Notes: generated from the letters alone by a model not told the origin. 64,000 nucleotides of DNA from an uncultured Flaviramulus sp. (GCA_947487155.1 CANKVS010000003.1:1-64000); one strand, 5' to 3'. Shown: positions 29,640-38,741, counted from the first letter of the stretch. Numbers and translations: made by a program.

Positions 29640-30230
29640 ATGAAAAGATTTATACTGCTTACTATTCTTTTAATTTCTGCGGTTTCATATTCTCAAAAAG
29701 AAGGTGAATCGCATGCTAAAAAAACAAAATTTAGTTACACTAATAATGGTTTAGAACCTGGTATTTTATCGGTTTCCGTAAATGGCATGAAAAAGGATGC
29801 TATGTTTAATAAAGCTAAGGAATGGATAAAAGAAAAATACGGAGACTCAAAAGATAAAATTGAAGAAACAAATGATGGTGATGCAGAAAAAGGAAAGAAA
29901 ATCAAAAAAATTAATTTAAAAGGGTTTACAGAAAGTGCTATATGTTTTAATAAAGAAGCTAACTATTTCTGCAGAAAAGCAAACTATACCATTGAATTAC
30001 AGTTTAAAGATGGGGAATATAAGTTTAAACCCAAAAGGCTGTCTTATAAACCAGAACCAAATAAAAAGAAGAAAAATATACGGTTTGACAGAAGCGATTT
30101 TCATTCTTCCGAAGGAAAAATAAATACTGGTTTTGCAAAAGTACCAGCTCAAATAGAAACACTTTTTAACAACTTAAACAAAAGTCTTTTAAATTATTTA
30201 ACCAATAAACCTCAGGAAGACGAGTGGTAA
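29640..30230 (+). CDS. Exported protein of unknown function (possibly DUF4468-like)
   Basis: 196 residues with a signal peptide (about 1-18, SAVSYSQKE). The body is lysine-rich and has the pattern of DUF4468-type proteins: a helix (FNKAKEWIKEKYG), then strands ending in YTIELQFKDGEYKFKPKRL, then a C-terminal helix (QIETLFNNLNKSLLNYL). No catalytic motif. It stands alone after a 162-base gap and is convergent with the winged-helix regulator gene. The family assignment is weak. Confidence 0.7.
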   Translation: MKRFILLTILLISAVSYSQKEGESHAKKTKFSYTNNGLEPGILSVSVNGMKKDAMFNKAKEWIKEKYGDSKDKIEETNDGDAEKGKKIKKINLKGFTESAICFNKEANYFCRKANYTIELQFKDGEYKFKPKRLSYKPEPNKKKKNIRFDRSDFHSSEGKINTGFAKVPAQIETLFNNLNKSLLNYLTNKPQEDEW

Positions 30231-30323
30231 AATAAAAAAAGGGAAAGCATTATATCCTAATTTAATAGGACGCCACTACCTTAAAATGCAGTATAGGTCT
30301 TAGACAAACTTGCTAACCTTTTG

Positions 30324-31184
30324 CTACAAGTCCACCTCTAATTTATAACCCACACCATGAACATTAACAATGTTTATGGATGGGTCGTCTTTAAACTTTT
30401 TTCTAAGTTTAGAAATAAACGTATCTAAGCTTCTATCGACATAAACACCATGATCTTCCCAAATTTTCTTTACAAGAATTTCACGTTTTACAACCTGATT
30501 CTGGTTGGCACTAAGCATTGTTATAAGTTCACATTCTTTAACCGATAGCTTTATTTCAATACGTTCTTTAATAAGTTTATTTTGATCTTTATAAAATTTA
30601 TAATGTCCAATTTTTGAGTAAGGTAAAGCCTCCTTTTCAGAACTTGTTTTATCATGAAATTTTATTTTATATAAAAACCCAAAAGTAGCTAAAGCAATAA
30701 AAATTATTAGAAATAAAAAATAAGGATTCTTAAAAAATAAGGGTGATTTATTTTCAAGAAAAAGAACCTTAATAGTGTAACAGTCTGTTGGTAGCTTTCT
30801 CTCTAAACACGGAATAATATCATTCTCGGTTAAGCCTGTAATTTGATAACTATACGACACCTCTTCATTTTCGCAATTAATAACTTCAACAATATAACGT
30901 TTAGGTAATTTGGCCATATTTAAACTTCGCTTAGTAAAAGCCACTAAACTATCTGGAGCAATAGATAAGGTATTTTGAAAAGAAATTTCGTAATGGTTAT
31001 CGGCAGTTTTAATAATGGGGAGTATCAAAGATGTAGAATCGTTACTCGCTAACATTAATTTATTACCAACATCTCTTAAAGCGACTTTAACCGTTTCAGA
31101 AAAATGAGTTTGAGGCTCATCATTTGTACAATCAACCAGCATAAAAAATAATATGGTTAATAAAAGAAAAATGTGTTTTTTCAT
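30324..31184 (-). CDS. Membrane-anchored winged-helix transcriptional regulator
   Basis: 286 residues. A signal-peptide or anchor segment occupies about 1-18; it contains a Cys19 that could be a lipobox, which would conflict with a cytoplasmic C-terminus only if there were no second membrane segment. A periplasmic domain (about 20-150) is followed by a membrane helix at about 153-172 (YFLFLIIFIALATFGFLY) and a cytoplasmic OmpR/PhoB-type winged helix at about 195-284 (LSVKECELITMLSANQNQVV, DRSLDTFISKLRKKFKDDP, VHGVGYKLEV). There is no receiver domain. The order is the reverse of ToxR, where the DNA-binding part is N-terminal. It is divergent from the yceI/WD40 pair at 31412, its likely target. 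Confidence 0.8.
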   Translation of the reverse strand: MKKHIFLLLTILFFMLVDCTNDEPQTHFSETVKVALRDVGNKLMLASNDSTSLILPIIKTADNHYEISFQNTLSIAPDSLVAFTKRSLNMAKLPKRYIVEVINCENEEVSYSYQITGLTENDIIPCLERKLPTDCYTIKVLFLENKSPLFFKNPYFLFLIIFIALATFGFLYKIKFHDKTSSEKEALPYSKIGHYKFYKDQNKLIKERIEIKLSVKECELITMLSANQNQVVKREILVKKIWEDHGVYVDRSLDTFISKLRKKFKDDPSINIVNVHGVGYKLEVDL

Positions 31185-31304
31185 GATAATATTTGAAACA
31201 GTTAAATAGATGAAACCAACATAATTAAAAGAATTATTAAACTCACAAATAAATGATTGCTTTAATTATTTGGTTACACCTCACAATTTAAAAACAATAA
31301 AAAG

Positions 31305-31394
31305 AAACAGATGAAAATTTTCAACTTTTTGCACCTGTTTCACACTTCTTTTACATTTTTTTCACAAAAGAAGAACAGGATGCATCTAGTTTTA
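31305..31394 (+). promoter_or_regulatory. Promoter/operator region of the YceI gene
   Basis: Two inverted repeats lie here: AAACAG/CTGTTT (31305-31310, 31335-31340) and the perfect CTTCTTTT/AAAAGAAG (31345-31352, 31366-31373). A near-consensus -7 box TAGTTTTA is at 31387-31394, so the second repeat covers the -33 zone. Likely binding site of the divergent winged-helix regulator. Confidence 0.45.
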
Positions 31395-31411
31395 CAGGAA
31401 AATATAAACAG

Positions 31412-31987
31412 ATGAAAAAAGCAACAATTTTATTATGTCTTCTTTGTTCAATAATTAGTTTTAGCCAACAAGAAGTATTAATTAACACCAAAGCAAGTAT
31501 TGTAAATTGGAAAGGATCAATGCTTTTTAGTTTTGGCGGACATCATGGTACAGTTAATTTTAAAGACGGTAAAATTATTAAAACAAATAATAAAATTACT
31601 GGCGGAACTTTTACGGTAGATATGACCTCACTAATCAATACAGATGGCGGTTATAGTGAAGATTTGGTAAAACATTTAAAAGACGAAGATTTTTTTAATG
31701 TAAAAGAATACCCAATAGCAAAACTGATATTAACCAAAGTAGAATACAATGATAATGGTTTATTAAAAATGCATGCCAACCTTAGTATAAAAGGTATTAC
31801 AAAACCAGTTTTATTTGAAGCCAAATTAAATTCAGATAATACGAAATTAACAACAAAATTTAAGATAGATAGAACAGATTGGAATATTATTTATGGAGCT
31901 AAAGGCGTTGTTAAAATAAAAGATTATGCAATTTCTGACGCTATAGAATTTGATGTTATTGTAATTTTTGGTGAAGATAAATGTTAA
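31412..31987 (+). CDS. YceI-family periplasmic lipid-binding-like protein
   Basis: 191 residues: signal peptide (about 1-19, ISFSQQEV) and a YceI lipocalin-like barrel with the signatures VNWKGSMLFSFGGHHGTVNF, shown in part as VNWKGSMLFSFGGHHG, then KIITGG-like segment, FFNVKEYPIAKLILTKV and LSIKGITKPVLFEAKL. YceI proteins bind isoprenoids or amphiphiles and are often stress-induced; the ligand here is unknown. Its stop overlaps the WD40 gene start by seven bases, so the two are translationally coupled. The upstream divergent regulator probably controls it. Confidence 0.92.
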   Translation: MKKATILLCLLCSIISFSQQEVLINTKASIVNWKGSMLFSFGGHHGTVNFKDGKIIKTNNKITGGTFTVDMTSLINTDGGYSEDLVKHLKDEDFFNVKEYPIAKLILTKVEYNDNGLLKMHANLSIKGITKPVLFEAKLNSDNTKLTTKFKIDRTDWNIIYGAKGVVKIKDYAISDAIEFDVIVIFGEDKC

Positions 31988-32940
31988 TAATAACACGCAT
32001 CTTTCTTTTCATATTATTTTTAGTATCTAATACATTTTGTCAACAAAATAGCTATAAAAAAACGTTGTGGACTGTAGCATGGAGTCCTAACGGAAAATAT
32101 ATTGTTGCTGGAGGTAATCAAGATGAATTAAAACTATTTGATGGAAATACTTTAAAGCTAATTAAAACGTATCCTATTAAAGAAGTACAACTAAGTAGAT
32201 TAAAGTGGCATCCTACTAAAAATAGACTTGCAGTTATAACGCAAAGTAAAACATTTAAGGCAAAAATCCTTAATCTAGATAATGATACTTGGACTGATTT
32301 AAAAGGATTAAAAAACAGCTTTAGAGCGTTAGGGTGGAATTATACAGGTGAACTTTTAGCTATTTCAGAGCTTGAGAGTTTTGTTTCAATTTTTAATATT
32401 AATGGCACTCGTATAAGTAGGTTTAGAGCAGATGAAAAGGGAGTTGCAGGATTAGATTGGCACCCTAAGAACAATATATTAGTTACTGTTGGTTCTAAAG
32501 TTGGGATTTTTAATCATTTAGGAGACACTCTAAAAATATTTAAAACAAGAAAAAAAGAACCTTTTTTACTTTGTGTAGAGTGGCATAAATCTGGTAAGTT
32601 TTTTGCTGTTGGGGATTATGGTGATTTGGAAAAAGCAGAAGATAAATTAGTGCAATTTTGGGATGTTGAAGGAGTTAAAATCAATGAAATAAAAGGTAGT
32701 ATTGGTGAATACAGAAACCTTAGATGGAATCCTAGAGGAACAAAATTAGCCACAGCAAGTGATGCTTTAAGAATTTGGTCTAAAAAAGGGGAATTGTTAT
32801 CCAAATCAAAATCTACAAACGATTATTTATGGGGAATAGATTGGAGTCCTAACGGAAAATATATTGTTACATCAAGTGCAAAAGGACATATTGCTATTTG
32901 GGATAATAAAGCTAATAAGATTAAGGAGTTAGAATACTAA
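31981..32940 (+). CDS. Exported WD40-repeat beta-propeller protein
   Basis: 319 residues with a signal peptide (about 1-20, SNTFCQQNS) and about seven WD40-like blades: WSPNGKYIVAGG, WHPTKNRLAVI, WNYTGELLAIS, WHPKNNILVTVG, WHKSGKFFAVGDYG, WNPRGTKLATASD and WSPNGKYIVTSS. One propeller with no catalytic extension, probably a binding scaffold in the periplasm. The first and last blades share WSPNGKYIV, encoded by an identical 27-base DNA stretch (32080-32106 and 32842-32868). The gene overlaps yceI by seven bases. Partner unknown. Confidence 0.87.
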   Translation: MLIITRIFLFILFLVSNTFCQQNSYKKTLWTVAWSPNGKYIVAGGNQDELKLFDGNTLKLIKTYPIKEVQLSRLKWHPTKNRLAVITQSKTFKAKILNLDNDTWTDLKGLKNSFRALGWNYTGELLAISELESFVSIFNINGTRISRFRADEKGVAGLDWHPKNNILVTVGSKVGIFNHLGDTLKIFKTRKKEPFLLCVEWHKSGKFFAVGDYGDLEKAEDKLVQFWDVEGVKINEIKGSIGEYRNLRWNPRGTKLATASDALRIWSKKGELLSKSKSTNDYLWGIDWSPNGKYIVTSSAKGHIAIWDNKANKIKELEY

Positions 32941-32942
32941 TC

Positions 32943-33269
32943 TTGTTTTTTGTAATTAAAGAAATTCTAAAAACTTATTACTATATAGATGGGAAGAACA
33001 ATAATGTGACATTTTCATATCCACATTCCTTTACTTACACTCCCGAATCTTTTTTAACACAAACTATAGAAGAACGTTTTGTTAGTTTAATGAAAAACAG
33101 CTCTCAATTAATAAATTCAATTTCTCAAAAAGAAATTACCAATTACTTGAAAATTGACCCTACCAAGCTTTCTAAACTGATAGGTGTTGAACATTTCATA
33201 ACCTTCCGAAAAATTGAAAAGTCTAAAAGAAAACCCTTCAACAATGAAGTTAGGATTAGCAGAGGTTAG
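32943..33269 (+). pseudogene. Crp/Fnr-family regulator remnant
   Basis: The frame (108 codons, no good start codon) resembles a flavobacterial Crp/Fnr regulator with pieces missing. KEILKTYYYIDGKNNNVTFSY, seen in part as ILKTYYYIDGKNNNVTFSY, fits the end of the cyclic-nucleotide-binding barrel. It joins directly to EERFVSLMKNSSQLINSI and EITNYLKIDPTKLSKL, which fit the helix before and within the C-terminal DNA-binding domain. The N-terminal barrel and about 30-40 residues in the middle are absent. It follows the WD40 stop codon by two bases. I read it as a decayed gene with internal deletion; the match is from pattern recognition. Confidence 0.6.
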
Positions 33270-33360
33270 AGATGAACGAACTAGAAAGGTGTTTTAGTTA
33301 TTGAAAAGTCCATTCATCAAAATAAAAAAACTTTAATACCTTTAAAAGCTAATAAAACTT

Positions 33361-34041
33361 ATGAATAGAATTGACCGACTCATTGCTGTTTTAACCACTT
33401 TACAATCGAAGCAAAATGTAACGGTTCAATTCATTGCTGATAAATATAACATTAGTGAAAGAACAGTATATAGAGACTTAAAAGCACTTGGTCAAATTGG
33501 AGTTCCTATTAGTTTTGATAATTATAAAGGATACTCCATTCTTCAAGGTTTCTTCCTTCCTCCTATTTCTTTAACAAGCGAAGAAGTCAGCTCGTTAATT
33601 TTAGTGTCTAAGTTATCTGAAAAATTTACAGATAAAACTGTTAAAAAACATATTGAAAATGCTATTATTAAAATAAAAGCAGTATTAAAGAGTAGAGAAC
33701 AAGATAAAATCAACTTTTTACAATCTCAAATTAAAATACACATTCCTCCAAATGAAATAGATTCTTCTAACTATTTAACTGAAATACAACACTCTATAAC
33801 CAACAAACAGCGTTTAGAAATAATTTACACCAATAATAAAAAAGAAAAAAGTAATAGAGAGATAGAACCTATTGGTTTAACGTTTTATTCTAATCAGTGG
33901 CATTTAATCGCTTGGTGCTGGAAACGAGAAATGTATAGAGATTTTAAAGTCAAAAAAATAAATACTTTGAAAAATCTTAATACTTCCTTCAAAAAAATGA
34001 ATCATTTAAGCATTAATGACTATATAAAATCTTTGGAATAA
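33361..34041 (+). CDS. YafY-type WYL-domain transcriptional regulator
   Basis: 226 residues: N-terminal HTH_11 (MNRIDRLIAVLTTLQSKQ, VQFIADKYNISERTVYRDLKAL) and C-terminal WYL domain (about 140-210), where the namesake triad reads WHL (SNQWHLIAWCWKREMYRDF). WYL domains sense ligands, often nucleic-acid-related or stress signals. A perfect 20-bp palindrome lies 11 bases after the stop, at the promoter of the next gene, and is the obvious operator candidate. The regulator therefore probably controls the zinc-ribbon and HEAT genes downstream. Confidence 0.92.
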   Translation: MNRIDRLIAVLTTLQSKQNVTVQFIADKYNISERTVYRDLKALGQIGVPISFDNYKGYSILQGFFLPPISLTSEEVSSLILVSKLSEKFTDKTVKKHIENAIIKIKAVLKSREQDKINFLQSQIKIHIPPNEIDSSNYLTEIQHSITNKQRLEIIYTNNKKEKSNREIEPIGLTFYSNQWHLIAWCWKREMYRDFKVKKINTLKNLNTSFKKMNHLSINDYIKSLE

Positions 34042-34052
34042 TTTTTTAAATT

Positions 34053-34072
34053 ACTGACATAGGGCTGTCAGT
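34053..34072. promoter_or_regulatory. Palindromic operator, probable WYL-regulator site
   Basis: ACTGACA - TAGGGC - TGTCAGT: a perfect 7-bp inverted repeat with a 6-base centre. It overlaps the position expected for the -33 box of the promoter at 34082. Confidence 0.7.
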
Positions 34073-34081
34073 GAGTCCTCT

Positions 34082-34089
34082 TAGTTTTG
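34082..34089 (+). promoter_or_regulatory. -7 element of the zinc-ribbon/HEAT operon
   Basis: TAGTTTTG fits TAnnTTTG, 16 bases before the ATG at 34106 and 9 bases after the palindrome. No TTG at -33, consistent with control through the palindrome. Confidence 0.55.
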
Positions 34090-34105
34090 AAAAAATTAAA
34101 TAATT

Positions 34106-34369
34106 ATGGAAAAATATAAAAACTGTCAAAGTTGCGGAATGCCCTTAAAAAAATCTCCTAATGGAGGGGGCACAAATGCAAATGGTAGCATTAGTAAGGT
34201 TTATTGTTTTTATTGTTTTGAGGATGGGAAATTTAAAAATCCTGACTGGACTGTCAATCAAATGCAGAACTTTGTAAAAGAAAAAATGAAAGGCATGGGG
34301 TTCTTTATGGCTCTATTTGCTAATTCATTTGCAAAAAAAATACCTAACCTTAAAAGATGGAAAAAGTAA
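34106..34369 (+). CDS. Small zinc-ribbon protein (PF12674-like)
   Basis: 87 residues with a CQSCGMPL...YCFYCFEDG zinc-ribbon (Cys8, Cys11 and a CxxC pair near residue 32-35), then a basic C-terminus rich in Phe and Lys. This matches the 'putative zinc ribbon' family, whose function is not known. The stop codon overlaps the next start (TAATG), so it is coupled to the HEAT gene. It is probably under the WYL regulator. Confidence 0.8.
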   Translation: MEKYKNCQSCGMPLKKSPNGGGTNANGSISKVYCFYCFEDGKFKNPDWTVNQMQNFVKEKMKGMGFFMALFANSFAKKIPNLKRWKK

Positions 34370-34992
34370 TGAGTATTATTCAAAAATTAGCCTCATCACA
34401 AAACCGAAGAGATGAAGCACTTAACCAGGAATTAGCGAAAGAAATTATTTTAGAACAAAACAAAAAAGCAATTAGAGAATTAGTTGAAAACTTATCTAAT
34501 AAAAAAGCAATTCAAAATGACTGCATTAAAGTACTTTATGAAATTGGAGAACATGCTCCTAATTTAATAGCACCTCATTTAAACACGTTTATTAGTTGTT
34601 TAGACAGTAAGAATAACAGATTGCAATGGGGAGCGATGACTGCAATTTTCACACTTACAAAAGTTTGTTCAAAAGAAGTATTTACAAAACTTCCAGTTAT
34701 TCTAACTTCGGCAGATAAAGGCTCAGTAATTACTAAAGACAATGCCATAAATATTTTAATCGAGTTATGTTCTATTGAGTCTTACTCTAAAGATGCGTTT
34801 ACATTACTAACAGAACAATTATTAAAGAGCCCAACGAATCAGTTACCCATGTATGCTGAAAGATGCATTCCAATAATAAACAACAACAATAAAGAATCTT
34901 TTATTAAAACACTTACATTAAGACTCAATGATATTGAAAAAGAAACGAAGAGGAAGCGTGTAGAAAAAGTGATAAAGAAATTTAATAAATGA
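34369..34992 (+). CDS. HEAT-repeat-like helical protein
   Basis: 207 residues from the ATG at 34369, which overlaps the previous stop in a TAATG arrangement; an in-frame ATG at 34357 would add four residues. Entirely helical, with HEAT-like pairs such as NDCIKVLYEIGEHAPNLIAPHL and RLQWGAMTAIFTLTKVC. No membrane segment or catalytic motif. Likely a protein-binding scaffold; partner unknown, perhaps the zinc-ribbon protein encoded with it. Confidence 0.75.
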   Translation: MSIIQKLASSQNRRDEALNQELAKEIILEQNKKAIRELVENLSNKKAIQNDCIKVLYEIGEHAPNLIAPHLNTFISCLDSKNNRLQWGAMTAIFTLTKVCSKEVFTKLPVILTSADKGSVITKDNAINILIELCSIESYSKDAFTLLTEQLLKSPTNQLPMYAERCIPIINNNNKESFIKTLTLRLNDIEKETKRKRVEKVIKKFNK

Positions 34993-35042
34993 AGAAAAGG
35001 CAGAAATCAATTTTCATTTTGAAAATTTCTGAAATAAAAACT

Positions 35043-35076
35043 AAAACCAACCAGACAATTAGGAATGATTGGTTTT
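35043..35076. terminator. Terminator-like hairpin after the HEAT gene
   Basis: AAAACCAA (35043-35050) pairs with TTGGTTTT (35069-35076) around an 18-base loop, between two convergent genes. It can serve both directions. Confidence 0.6.
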
Positions 35077-35111
35077 AATAATATATTTAGGTTACACTAG
35101 CTAATTATAAT

Positions 35112-35351
35112 TTACTTGCTAATATATACTCTATCGTTATTATTTTTTGAAAACACATATACCAATTTATCATCAGAATTCATGTAAATTGATTCTACTT
35201 CCCATCCTTCAGCTTGCGAAGCTTCAATTAAACACTTACGTACATCTGGGTTTTTTAAATTTAATTCTGAGTTAACGATGGTATCTGCTTTAACATTAAA
35301 AGATATTAAAAGTGCAAATGCAGCTACTAATAATTGTAATTTTTTATTCAT
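35112..35351 (-). CDS. Small exported protein of unknown function
   Basis: 79 residues: signal peptide (about 1-22, ISFNVKADT) and a mature part of about 57 residues (NPDVRKCLIEASQAEGWEVES, in part RKCLIEASQAEGWEVES, then DDKLVYVFSKNNNDRVYI). A helix followed by strands is likely. It sits 54 bases downstream of the LD-carboxypeptidase gene on the same strand and may be read from it. No family recognised. Confidence 0.6.
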   Translation of the reverse strand: MNKKLQLLVAAFALLISFNVKADTIVNSELNLKNPDVRKCLIEASQAEGWEVESIYMNSDDKLVYVFSKNNNDRVYISK

Positions 35352-35405
35352 CTAAAATCTATTTTAAGGGTTATTAAAAATCAAGCCGCAAGAATATTGC
35401 ATATT

Positions 35406-36425
35406 TTAATAATCCTTAAAAATAATAGCTGAGTGTTCATTATTAACGGTTAACGTTACTGTTCTCCCTAAAATCATAGCGCGATTATCTTTTTCATGAC
35501 CAGCAGGCATGTCAAATGCTATAGGAAAGTCGTAATTAGAAAGCGCATCTAAAATAAGTTGCTCTATAGATGTTCCCCAAAGGGTTGTATTTTTTCGCAT
35601 TTTACTCATATCTCCAACAATAACACCTTTGCAATTTTCAAAATACCCAGCACGTTTTAAACTTTGTAACATACGGTCTATATGGTATTTGTATTCACCA
35701 ATTTCTTCAATAAATATTATTTTTCCAGACGTATCAATGCTTGTTTCAGAACCCAACATAGTATGCAACATGGTTAAATTACCACCAACAAGTTGTCCAG
35801 AACTTGTTCCCAATTTATTGTATTTAGATCCCGTTAAAGTATACTTTAAAGGCTTCCCAAAAATCGCATCTTTAAAGGTTGAAATGGTTTCTTTAATAGT
35901 ACTTAAATCGTCTTGCAAACTGGTACACATTAAAGCATGAATAGATTGAAATCCTCTGTTATGAATTTGATTATGTAATGCTGTAATATCAGAATAACCA
36001 ATAATCCATTTAGGGTTCTTTTTAAATTTTGTGTAATTTAATTTATCTAAAACTCGCACCGTTCCGTAGCCACCACGCGCGCACCAAATAGCACTAATTG
36101 TAGGGTTATCTAATGCGCTTTGAAAATCTTCACAACGCTCCTCGTCAGTTCCTGCAAAATGGTTAGCTTGATTAAATACATGCTTTCCAACAACAACGTG
36201 TAACCCCCAACTTTTAAGAAGTGCTTTAGCTTGTTCAACTTCTTTAGTTCTATTTTTTAAAACGCCTGAAGGTGCAACAATAGCAACAGTATCACCTGCT
36301 TTTAAATACGGTGGTTGTATCAATGTGTTGGTTTTATTAGATGATAATTCTTGCGCAGAAACAGGTTCTTTTCCAAAGAAAAAAACAGCACAACACAAGA
36401 TAGTAATTAATAAGATTTTAGACAT
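35406..36425 (-). CDS. Exported LD-carboxypeptidase (peptidase family S66)
   Basis: Cleaves the L,D-peptide bond of murein tetrapeptides, or related substrates as in MccF. 339 residues from the ATG at 36425 (MSKILLI, then a signal peptide ending at about residue 24, SAQEL); an upstream in-frame ATG at 36440 would add five residues. Catalytic triad regions are visible: nucleophile Ser in IGYSDITALH, Glu in IFIEEIGEYKYHIDRML, and His in DMPAGHEKDN. The N-terminal signature GDTVAIVAPSG is present. The signal peptide suggests periplasmic murein recycling or remodelling. Confidence 0.92.
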   Translation of the reverse strand: MSKILLITILCCAVFFFGKEPVSAQELSSNKTNTLIQPPYLKAGDTVAIVAPSGVLKNRTKEVEQAKALLKSWGLHVVVGKHVFNQANHFAGTDEERCEDFQSALDNPTISAIWCARGGYGTVRVLDKLNYTKFKKNPKWIIGYSDITALHNQIHNRGFQSIHALMCTSLQDDLSTIKETISTFKDAIFGKPLKYTLTGSKYNKLGTSSGQLVGGNLTMLHTMLGSETSIDTSGKIIFIEEIGEYKYHIDRMLQSLKRAGYFENCKGVIVGDMSKMRKNTTLWGTSIEQLILDALSNYDFPIAFDMPAGHEKDNRAMILGRTVTLTVNNEHSAIIFKDY

Positions 36426-36468
36426 AATGTAAAAGTACATTTTTTTTCTAAATCGCTTTGTAATTGTG

Positions 36469-36476
36469 TACTTTTG
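36469..36476 (+). promoter_or_regulatory. Candidate -7 element upstream of metG
   Basis: TACTTTTG fits TAnnTTTG, about 125 bases before the metG ATG. If used, the mRNA leader would contain the inverted-repeat element at 36496-36580. No good -33 box was found. Confidence 0.4.
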
Positions 36477-36495
36477 TGACTTGTTAAAATCTTAA

Positions 36496-36580
36496 CGTCA
36501 TTACGAGGAGAGAGCGACGTGGTAATCTTTTCAAAATTTAGCAGATTGCCGCAATTTTTTATCAAAAATCTCGCAATGAC
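36496..36580. repeat. Dispersed hairpin (REP-like) repeat, copy 1
   Basis: Begins CGTCATTACGAG and ends CTCGCAATGAC, its imperfect inverse complement, with a second inner pair (GTGGTAATCT against AGATTGCCGC). A related element occurs at 43664-43755. This type is common between genes in flavobacterial genomes. Confidence 0.75.
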
Positions 36581-36600
36581 AGTTTAATTTGAATTTCATA

Positions 36601-38661
36601 ATGAACAAACCAAAAAGATATACCATAACCACGGCGTTACCATACACTAACGGACCAATTCATATAGGACACTTGGCAGGAGTTTATGTGCCAGCAGATA
36701 TTTATGCGCGTTACTTACGTTTAACTGGAAATGATGTGGCATTTATTGGAGGTAGTGACGAACATGGTGTGCCAATTACCATAAAAGCAAAAAACGAAGG
36801 TGTATCTCCTCAAGATATTGTAGACAAATATCATGCTATAATTAAGCAGTCGTTTGAAGATTTTGGCATTACTTACGATAATTATTCAAGAACATCGGCA
36901 CCAGTTCATCATAAAACAGCCTCAGAGTTTTTTACAACGTTGAATGATAAAGGCGCGTTTATTGAAGAAACCACAGCGCAATTATTTGATACCGAAGCAA
37001 ATCAGTTTTTAGCAGATCGTTTTGTTATAGGCACTTGCCCAAAATGTGGCAATGAAGAAAGTTATGGCGACCAATGTGAAAATTGCGGAACAAGTCATAA
37101 TGCTACCGATTTAATAAACCCGAAGTCCACAATTACAGGTAATGTGCCAACGTTAAAACAAACAAAACACTGGTTTTTACCTTTAGACAAGCATGAAGAT
37201 TTTTTAAAAGAATGGATTTTAAAAGGTCATAAAAAAGATTGGAAACCTAATGTGTACGGGCAAGTAAAATCTTGGATTGATGACGGTTTACGTCCGCGTG
37301 CTGTAACTCGCGATTTAGATTGGGGTATTCCTGTGCCTGCAGAAGGTGGCGAAGGTAAAGTGTTATATGTTTGGTTTGATGCACCTATTGGCTACATCTC
37401 CTCAACTATAGAATGGGCAGAACGCAAAGGGGTAGATTGGGAGCCGTATTGGAAAAGTGAAGACACCAAACTGGTACACTTTATAGGGAAGGATAATATT
37501 GTATTTCACTGCATTATTTTCCCAGCCATGTTAAAAGCAGAAGGCAGTTATATACTACCAGAGAATGTGCCTGCCAATGAGTTTTTAAATTTAGAAGGCA
37601 ATAAATTATCAACCTCTAAAAATTGGGCAGTTTGGTTGCATGAATATTTAGAAGAATTTCCAGGACAACAAGATGTGTTACGCTATGCCTTAACAGCTAC
37701 TGCACCAGAAACAAAGGATAATGACTTTACATGGAAAGATTTTCAGGCCAGAAATAATAATGAGTTAGTGGCTATTTTTGGTAATTTCATCAATCGTGTG
37801 ACGGTTTTAACTAACAAATATTACGACGGTGTAGTTCCTCCTAAAATTGAACCTACTGATTACGATTACGATGTTATAAAGAAGCTTAACGCATATCCAT
37901 CTGTGATTTCAAGCTCTATTGAACGTTACCGCTTTAGAGAGGCGCAACAAGAACTTATGAATTTAGCGCGATTAGGTAATAAATATCTAGCCGATGAAGA
38001 ACCTTGGAAAAAAATAAAAGAAAACCCAGAGCGTGTACAAACCATCATGAATATTGCTCTCCAAATAGCAGGAGGTTTAGCTATTCTTTCAGAACCCTTT
38101 TTGCCATTTACATCTAAAAAACTAAAAATAATTTTAGGGTTAAATGAAAAACTAAGTTGGAGTAATGTAGCTATAAGTGATGATTTACTCCCTTTTGGTC
38201 ATAAAATAAATAAATCAGCATTACTATTCTCTAAAATTGAAGATGCTACAATACAAGCACAATTAGATAAACTAGAAACCAGTAAAAAAGCCAACGAAAT
38301 AGCAAATGCGACTGTAGAACCTCAAAAAGAGACGATTACTTTTGAAGATTTCACCAAATTAGACATTCGTGTTGGTACTATTTTGGAAGCTGAAAAAATG
38401 CCAAAAACCAAAAAGCTTTTAAAGCTAAAAGTGGATACTGGTATTGATGTTAGAACCATTGTGTCTGGTATTGCCGAAAGTTTCACTGCTGAAGAAGTCA
38501 TAGGCAAAAAAGTTACTGTTTTAGTTAATTTGGCACCAAGAGCACTTCGGGGTGTTGAAAGTCAAGGGATGATTTTAATGACTGAAACTCCCGATGGGAA
38601 GTTGGTATTTGTTAATCCAGATAATCATAAATCTGTATCGAATGGGTTGCAGATAAGTTAA
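36601..38661 (+). CDS. metG: Methionyl-tRNA synthetase
   Basis: Class I aminoacyl-tRNA synthetase charging tRNA-Met, 686 residues from the ATG at 36601 (an in-frame TTG lies 12 bases upstream). HIGH motif in [10 protein letters not shown] near the N-terminus, zinc knuckle [18 protein letters not shown] at about 141-158, KMSKS-like loop in NKLSTSKNW (about 333-341), anticodon-binding helical domain, and a C-terminal tRNA-binding OB-fold (about 580-686; [19 protein letters not shown]) that dimerises. Length is as in other bacteria with the C-terminal extension. A REP-like repeat lies in the leader. Confidence 0.98.
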   Translation: MNKPKRYTITTALPYTNGPIHIGHLAGVYVPADIYARYLRLTGNDVAFIGGSDEHGVPITIKAKNEGVSPQDIVDKYHAIIKQSFEDFGITYDNYSRTSAPVHHKTASEFFTTLNDKGAFIEETTAQLFDTEANQFLADRFVIGTCPKCGNEESYGDQCENCGTSHNATDLINPKSTITGNVPTLKQTKHWFLPLDKHEDFLKEWILKGHKKDWKPNVYGQVKSWIDDGLRPRAVTRDLDWGIPVPAEGGEGKVLYVWFDAPIGYISSTIEWAERKGVDWEPYWKSEDTKLVHFIGKDNIVFHCIIFPAMLKAEGSYILPENVPANEFLNLEGNKLSTSKNWAVWLHEYLEEFPGQQDVLRYALTATAPETKDNDFTWKDFQARNNNELVAIFGNFINRVTVLTNKYYDGVVPPKIEPTDYDYDVIKKLNAYPSVISSSIERYRFREAQQELMNLARLGNKYLADEEPWKKIKENPERVQTIMNIALQIAGGLAILSEPFLPFTSKKLKIILGLNEKLSWSNVAISDDLLPFGHKINKSALLFSKIEDATIQAQLDKLETSKKANEIANATVEPQKETITFEDFTKLDIRVGTILEAEKMPKTKKLLKLKVDTGIDVRTIVSGIAESFTAEEVIGKKVTVLVNLAPRALRGVESQGMILMTETPDGKLVFVNPDNHKSVSNGLQIS

Positions 38662-38741
38662 AAATAAGCATCAGCAGAGTTTATGCTCAAAAATTATTTT
38701 ATAGATTAGAGAATTCCTTAACTTTACATAAAAACAAAACT

